From the NCBI GenBank assembly GCA_050999155.1, contig JBPCPM010000005.1, positions 1 through 46,924 on the forward strand: 46,924 bases of DNA, given 5' to 3'. A program made the translations under genes and the position numbers. This DNA is from JBPCPM01 sp050999155. GTDB taxonomy: Bacteria > Actinomycetota > Thermoleophilia > Solirubrobacterales > 70-9. Under the pieces are notes generated by a model. It did not search any database and had not been told where the DNA came from. It saw only the letters and a program-made list of their open reading frames with translations. Positions 40,274 to 46,924 of the stretch are shown here, in pieces; positions within the stretch are counted from its first letter, which is position 1, and every line of letters starts with the position of its first letter.

Positions 40274-40432
40274 TAGGATGCGCAGCCGTCACTCACCGAA
40301 GACCGTCGGCAGGAGCCCGCAGCTCCGCAAGACCGACGCAGGCGAAGCCGACCACAGACGCGCACTTGCCGCTGCTCCGTGTTCGCCCGCCCTGCGCGGG
40401 CGTTCTTCGCTTAACAGACCAAGGTCGAGGAA
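40274..40432 (+). promoter_or_regulatory. Promoter and L10 leader upstream of rplJ
   Basis: TAGGAT (40274-40279) should start transcription near 40287. The ~145-nt leader that follows carries paired arms and purine-rich internal loops in the manner of the ribosomal L10 leader (GCAGGAG, then CAAGACCGACGCAGGCGAAG, then ACAGACGCGCAC), and ends with a strong hairpin CGCCCGC-CCTGC-GCGGGCG (40384-40402) followed by TTCTTCGCTT. Binding of the L10(L12) complex to this leader normally represses rplJL; the terminal hairpin could act as attenuator. Confidence 0.6.
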
Positions 40433-41071
40433 ATGAACAGGGAGCAAAAAGCCGCAGCCATCGAGGAGATCGCCCAGGAGCTCATCGAGTCCGAGGCCGT
40501 CGTGGCTGTCAACTACCGCGGCGTGACCGTGAGCCAGGCCGCCGAGCTGCGCGGTAAGCTCCGTGAGGCCGACGCCCGGTTGCGCGTGGTCAAGAACCGG
40601 CTCACCCTGCGCGCCACCGAGAAGGCCGGGGCCAGCGACCTCGACGAGCTGCTCACCGGGCCCACCGCCCTGACCCTGATCAAGGGCGACATGGCCGCCG
40701 CGGCCAAGGCGCTCGCCGACTTCTCCTCAGAGCACGAGGCCCTGCAGATCAAGGGCGGCCTCATGGACGGCGCGGCGATCGACGCCTCCCAGATCGGGGC
40801 CATCGCCAAGCTTCCGTCCCGTGACGTGCTCAACGGCCAGCTCGTCGGTGTCGTCTCGAGCCCGCTCAGCGGGCTGGTGCGCACGTTGAACGCTCTCGTC
40901 GGCGGCCTGGCCAGCCAGCTCGGCCAGATCCGCGACCAGGGCCTCGTCGGTGGCGATGCGCCGGAGCCCGAGGCTCCCGCCGAGGAGCCCGCCGCCGACC
41001 AGGCGGCTGTCGACCCGGACCCGGGAACCGACGAACCGGCCGCCGAGGGCGCGGACGACGACCAAAGCTGA
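40433..41071 (+). CDS. rplJ: Large ribosomal subunit protein uL10
   Basis: A 212-residue uL10. Core residues 1-170 include VVAVNYRGVTVSQAAELRGK, RLRVVKNRLTLRA and the helix that carries L7/L12 (LVRTLNALVGGLASQL). The last ~40 residues are an acidic alanine/proline/glutamate tail (EAPAEEPAADQAAVDPDPGT), longer than in E. coli (165 residues). It anchors L7/L12 to the ribosomal stalk. ATG follows GAGGAA. rplL starts 82 bases later. Confidence 0.96.
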   Translation: MNREQKAAAIEEIAQELIESEAVVAVNYRGVTVSQAAELRGKLREADARLRVVKNRLTLRATEKAGASDLDELLTGPTALTLIKGDMAAAAKALADFSSEHEALQIKGGLMDGAAIDASQIGAIAKLPSRDVLNGQLVGVVSSPLSGLVRTLNALVGGLASQLGQIRDQGLVGGDAPEPEAPAEEPAADQAAVDPDPGTDEPAAEGADDDQS

Positions 41072-41153
41072 GCACGCGGACCCGGCCTCGGCCGGCCGAC
41101 CCCGTGTGACCCCACCCAACGACTCTGAACGAAAAGAAGCGAGGAGCACCACC

Positions 41154-41537
41154 ATGGCGCAGACCACCGAGGAATGGATCGACGAGCTCAAGGGCATCTC
41201 CGTGCTCGAGCTCTCCGAACGGATCAAAGCACTGGAAGAGGAGTTCGGCGTCTCCGCCGCAGCCGTTGCCGCAGCGGCCCCCGCCGCGGCCGGCCCGGGC
41301 GGCGACGCCGCTGCCGAGGAGGAGTCGAGCACGGTCGATGTCGTGCTCACCGCAGCGGGTGAGAAGAAGATCCAGGTCATCAAGGTCGTTCGCGCGGCTA
41401 CCGGTCTCGGCCTCAAGGAGGCCAAGGCCCTGGTCGACGAGGCGCCGAAGCCGATCAAGGAAGGCGCCGAGCGCGACGAGGCCGACAAGCTCAAGGCCGA
41501 GCTCGAAGAGGCCGGCGGCAGCGTCGAGCTGAAGTAG
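41154..41537 (+). CDS. rplL: Large ribosomal subunit protein bL12 (L7/L12)
   Basis: A 127-residue L7/L12. N-terminal dimer domain (ISVLELSERIKALEEEFGVS), alanine/glycine hinge (AAAVAAAAPAAAGPGGDAA) and C-terminal factor-binding domain (VVLTAAGEKKIQVIKVVRAA and GLGLKEAKALVDEAPKPIKE). ATG 41154 has GAGGAG seven bases upstream. A strong hairpin follows directly after the stop. Confidence 0.97.
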   Translation: MAQTTEEWIDELKGISVLELSERIKALEEEFGVSAAAVAAAAPAAAGPGGDAAAEEESSTVDVVLTAAGEKKIQVIKVVRAATGLGLKEAKALVDEAPKPIKEGAERDEADKLKAELEEAGGSVELK

Positions 41538-41539
41538 GT

Positions 41540-41564
41540 CCCAACCGGTCGGCACCGGTTTGGG
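41540..41564 (+). terminator. Hairpin terminator after rplL
   Basis: CCCAACCGGT (41540-41549) pairs with ACCGGTTTGGG (41554-41564, one bulged T) around CGGC. It starts three bases after the rplL stop. No T-run, as is usual in GC-rich Actinobacteria. It may reduce read-through into rpoBC and set their ratio. Confidence 0.6.
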
Positions 41565-41574
41565 CTCTGGGCTC

Positions 41575-41723
41575 GGCGACAACTGCTAGATTTCGTCGCC
41601 GGGTCCATAGTCGAAGCCGCTCTCTCAACGGTCGCGCCGCATATCGCGTGGACCGGGGGGCGGGGTCCGTGCCGGCCTGTTGACCATCCCTCCAAAGGGG
41701 GGGATGTTTGCGTGTGCTACTCT
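41575..41723 (+). promoter_or_regulatory. rpoBC promoter region with two inverted repeats
   Basis: The 263-base rplL-rpoB gap has no gene. It holds GGCGAC (41575-41580) with GTCGCC (41595-41600), CATCCC (41685-41690) with GGGATG (41700-41705) flanking a G-run, a TTGACC (41680-41685), and a -10-like TACTCT (41718-41723). TTGACC and TACTCT are too far apart (32 bases) for one promoter, so only TACTCT is offered as the probable -10, giving a leader of about 75 nt. Confidence 0.4.
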
Positions 41724-41800
41724 CGTTGGCCGCGCCGCCACGACCCGATTTCTGGTCGCTGGCAAGATCCTGTCCGATCTCGTTTTGAGGAGTCGCCGAC

Positions 41801-45430
<3,630 letters not shown>

Positions 45431-45557
45431 CCCGGTCCCGGGACGGGGGTCGCGCCGGTGCGCCCCGTCTCGAATGCGCCGCTCGCCCCGGGCGTGACAG
45501 CAGCACCAGGGGATCCGGCACCAATCGACAAGCCACGAGCATCGGGAGCCGCACCCA

Positions 45558-46924
<1,367 letters not shown>

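Overview
The window is GC-rich (about 70%) bacterial DNA that is almost all coding. The set of families suggests a deep-branching actinobacterium, most likely of the class Thermoleophilia: the gene order rpmG-secE-nusG-rplKA / rplJL / rpoBC, an MptA-type GTP cyclohydrolase, two MMPL transporters, AidB-like and other acyl-CoA dehydrogenases, and a relic of a beta-propeller repeat family. The class is inferred from gene content and was not tested by phylogeny.

Layout. 1-1,865: an accessory edge with an MMPL exporter (cut by the window), a DUF2892 membrane protein and an ArsR regulator on the minus strand, then a DUF2243 gene that loses its 3' end two bases from the 3' end of a tRNA-Val gene, as expected at a tRNA-targeted integration junction. 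1,965-7,547: an MBL-fold hydrolase, a large Alu-type SRP RNA, a GT-C-like membrane protein, and dnaX-ybaB-recR. 7,562-13,163: a small membrane protein, a PadR-MMPL operon, and lysC-asd for the aspartate family of amino acids. 13,164-13,538: a non-coding stretch with a duplicated 51-bp element. 13,539-20,460: a CBS protein with an SLC13/ArsB-like carrier, an unusual succinate dehydrogenase (SdhA, SdhB and a CCG-domain subunit, no haem anchors) and a site-2 protease with CBS domains. 20,580-25,037: an AidB-like dehydrogenase, a relic of a beta-propeller gene, mdh and icd. 25,084-34,076: an AT-hook/winged-helix protein, a DsbA-fold protein, PhzF-like and fatty-acid-hydroxylase-like proteins, a four-Cys mini-protein, an RNase Z-like hydrolase, an hsp20-lon pair, a one-TM protein and mptA. 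34,298-46,924: the housekeeping sigma factor, tRNA-Thr and tRNA-Tyr, an acyl-CoA dehydrogenase, and the rpmG to rpoC information-processing block, interrupted by a pseudogene between rplA and rplJ.

How the parts work together. mdh, icd and the succinate dehydrogenase cover three TCA-cycle steps. lysC and asd make aspartate semialdehyde. hsp20 and lon form a protein quality-control unit. dnaX, ybaB and recR are the usual replication/repair cluster. The last 10 kb are transcription and translation machinery, including an L10 leader that probably autoregulates rplJL. At least two genes (dnaX, hsp20), and perhaps lysC, have a -10-like hexamer only 8-9 bases before the start codon, which points to leaderless mRNAs.

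I found no CRISPR array, transposase or integrase, and no clear multi-gene defence system. The most interesting observations are the tRNA-Val/DUF2243 junction, the type-E-like succinate dehydrogenase with two 4Fe-4S motifs, the duplicated intergenic element, the two gene relics, and the leaderless promoters.
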